64,000 nt of DNA from Branchiostoma lanceolatum (Eukaryota > Chordata > Leptocardii > Amphioxiformes > Branchiostomatidae), in contig NC_089726.1 in NCBI RefSeq assembly GCF_035083965.1, positions 10,669,501 through 10,733,500 on the forward strand, in the 5' to 3' direction. The notes under the pieces were generated by a model that did no database searches, was not told the DNA's origin, and worked only from the letters and a program-made list of their open reading frames with translations. A program made the translations under genes and the position numbers. Shown in pieces: positions 63,891 through 64,000 of the stretch. How positions within the stretch are numbered: position 1 is the stretch's first letter; the number at the start of each line of letters is the position of its first letter.

Positions 63891-64000
63891 TGATCAAACG
63901 TATTATGCTTTGCGGAAACGTAAACACGGTTCTCAACACACGAGAAGATAAACACCGAAGCCAAATAAACGACCGATTCAACCAAAGTAGCACAGTAGAA

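Overview
The window is animal nuclear DNA: intron-rich genes with GT-AG introns, dense young repeats and microsatellites. The gene set (an ARIH2 orthologue, an NPAT orthologue with LisH domain, an SLC22 carrier, an ODF3/SHIPPO protein and a receptor tyrosine kinase of unfamiliar architecture), together with compact spacing and many short TIR elements, points to an invertebrate deuterostome. A lancelet (Branchiostoma) is my best guess; this is inference, not proof. All gene models below were built by hand from splice sites and codon phase. Every model closes in frame.

Layout. 198-1373 (+): last three exons of an ODF3/CIMAP-like protein, followed by tandem decayed copies of its terminal exon and 3' UTR. 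5192-13924 (-): complete ARIH2 (Ariadne-2 RBR ubiquitin ligase), 492 aa, with a 5' leader exon near 15040-15146. It carries two adjacent 22-nt versions of one RING2 exon separated by only 26 nt. 15553-23278 (+): complete NPAT, 1343 aa, head-to-head with ARIH2 over a roughly 0.4-kb shared promoter with ETS and CRE motifs. 25380-53063 (-): a 26-exon receptor tyrosine kinase with signal peptide, LRRNT, about 11 LRRs, LRRCT, Cys-rich GCC2/GCC3-like modules, one membrane helix and an FGFR-like kinase with all catalytic residues. 55801-63670 (-): the last eight exons of an SLC22 organic-ion transporter whose 5' end lies beyond the right edge.

Mobile and repetitive DNA fills introns and spacers: a 5'-truncated LINE with a 17-bp target duplication (26451-27424), two abutting near-perfect palindromes (28004-28298), several inverted-repeat elements (6036-7363, 29216-29859, 54694-54875, 58762-59857), a Tc1/mariner relic (32640-33420), tRNA-derived SINE copies (24535-25270), dispersed short families and long microsatellites.

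Two items stand out. First, the LRR plus Cys-rich receptor kinase combines modules that no vertebrate RTK family I know combines, and its exon phases suggest assembly by exon shuffling. Second, the ARIH2 microexon pair looks like a sterically enforced mutually exclusive splice switch inside the catalytic RING2 domain. A recurring theme is local exon duplication: one apparently functional case (ARIH2) and several decaying ones (ODF3, ARIH2 exon 13, RTK exons 19 and 21).
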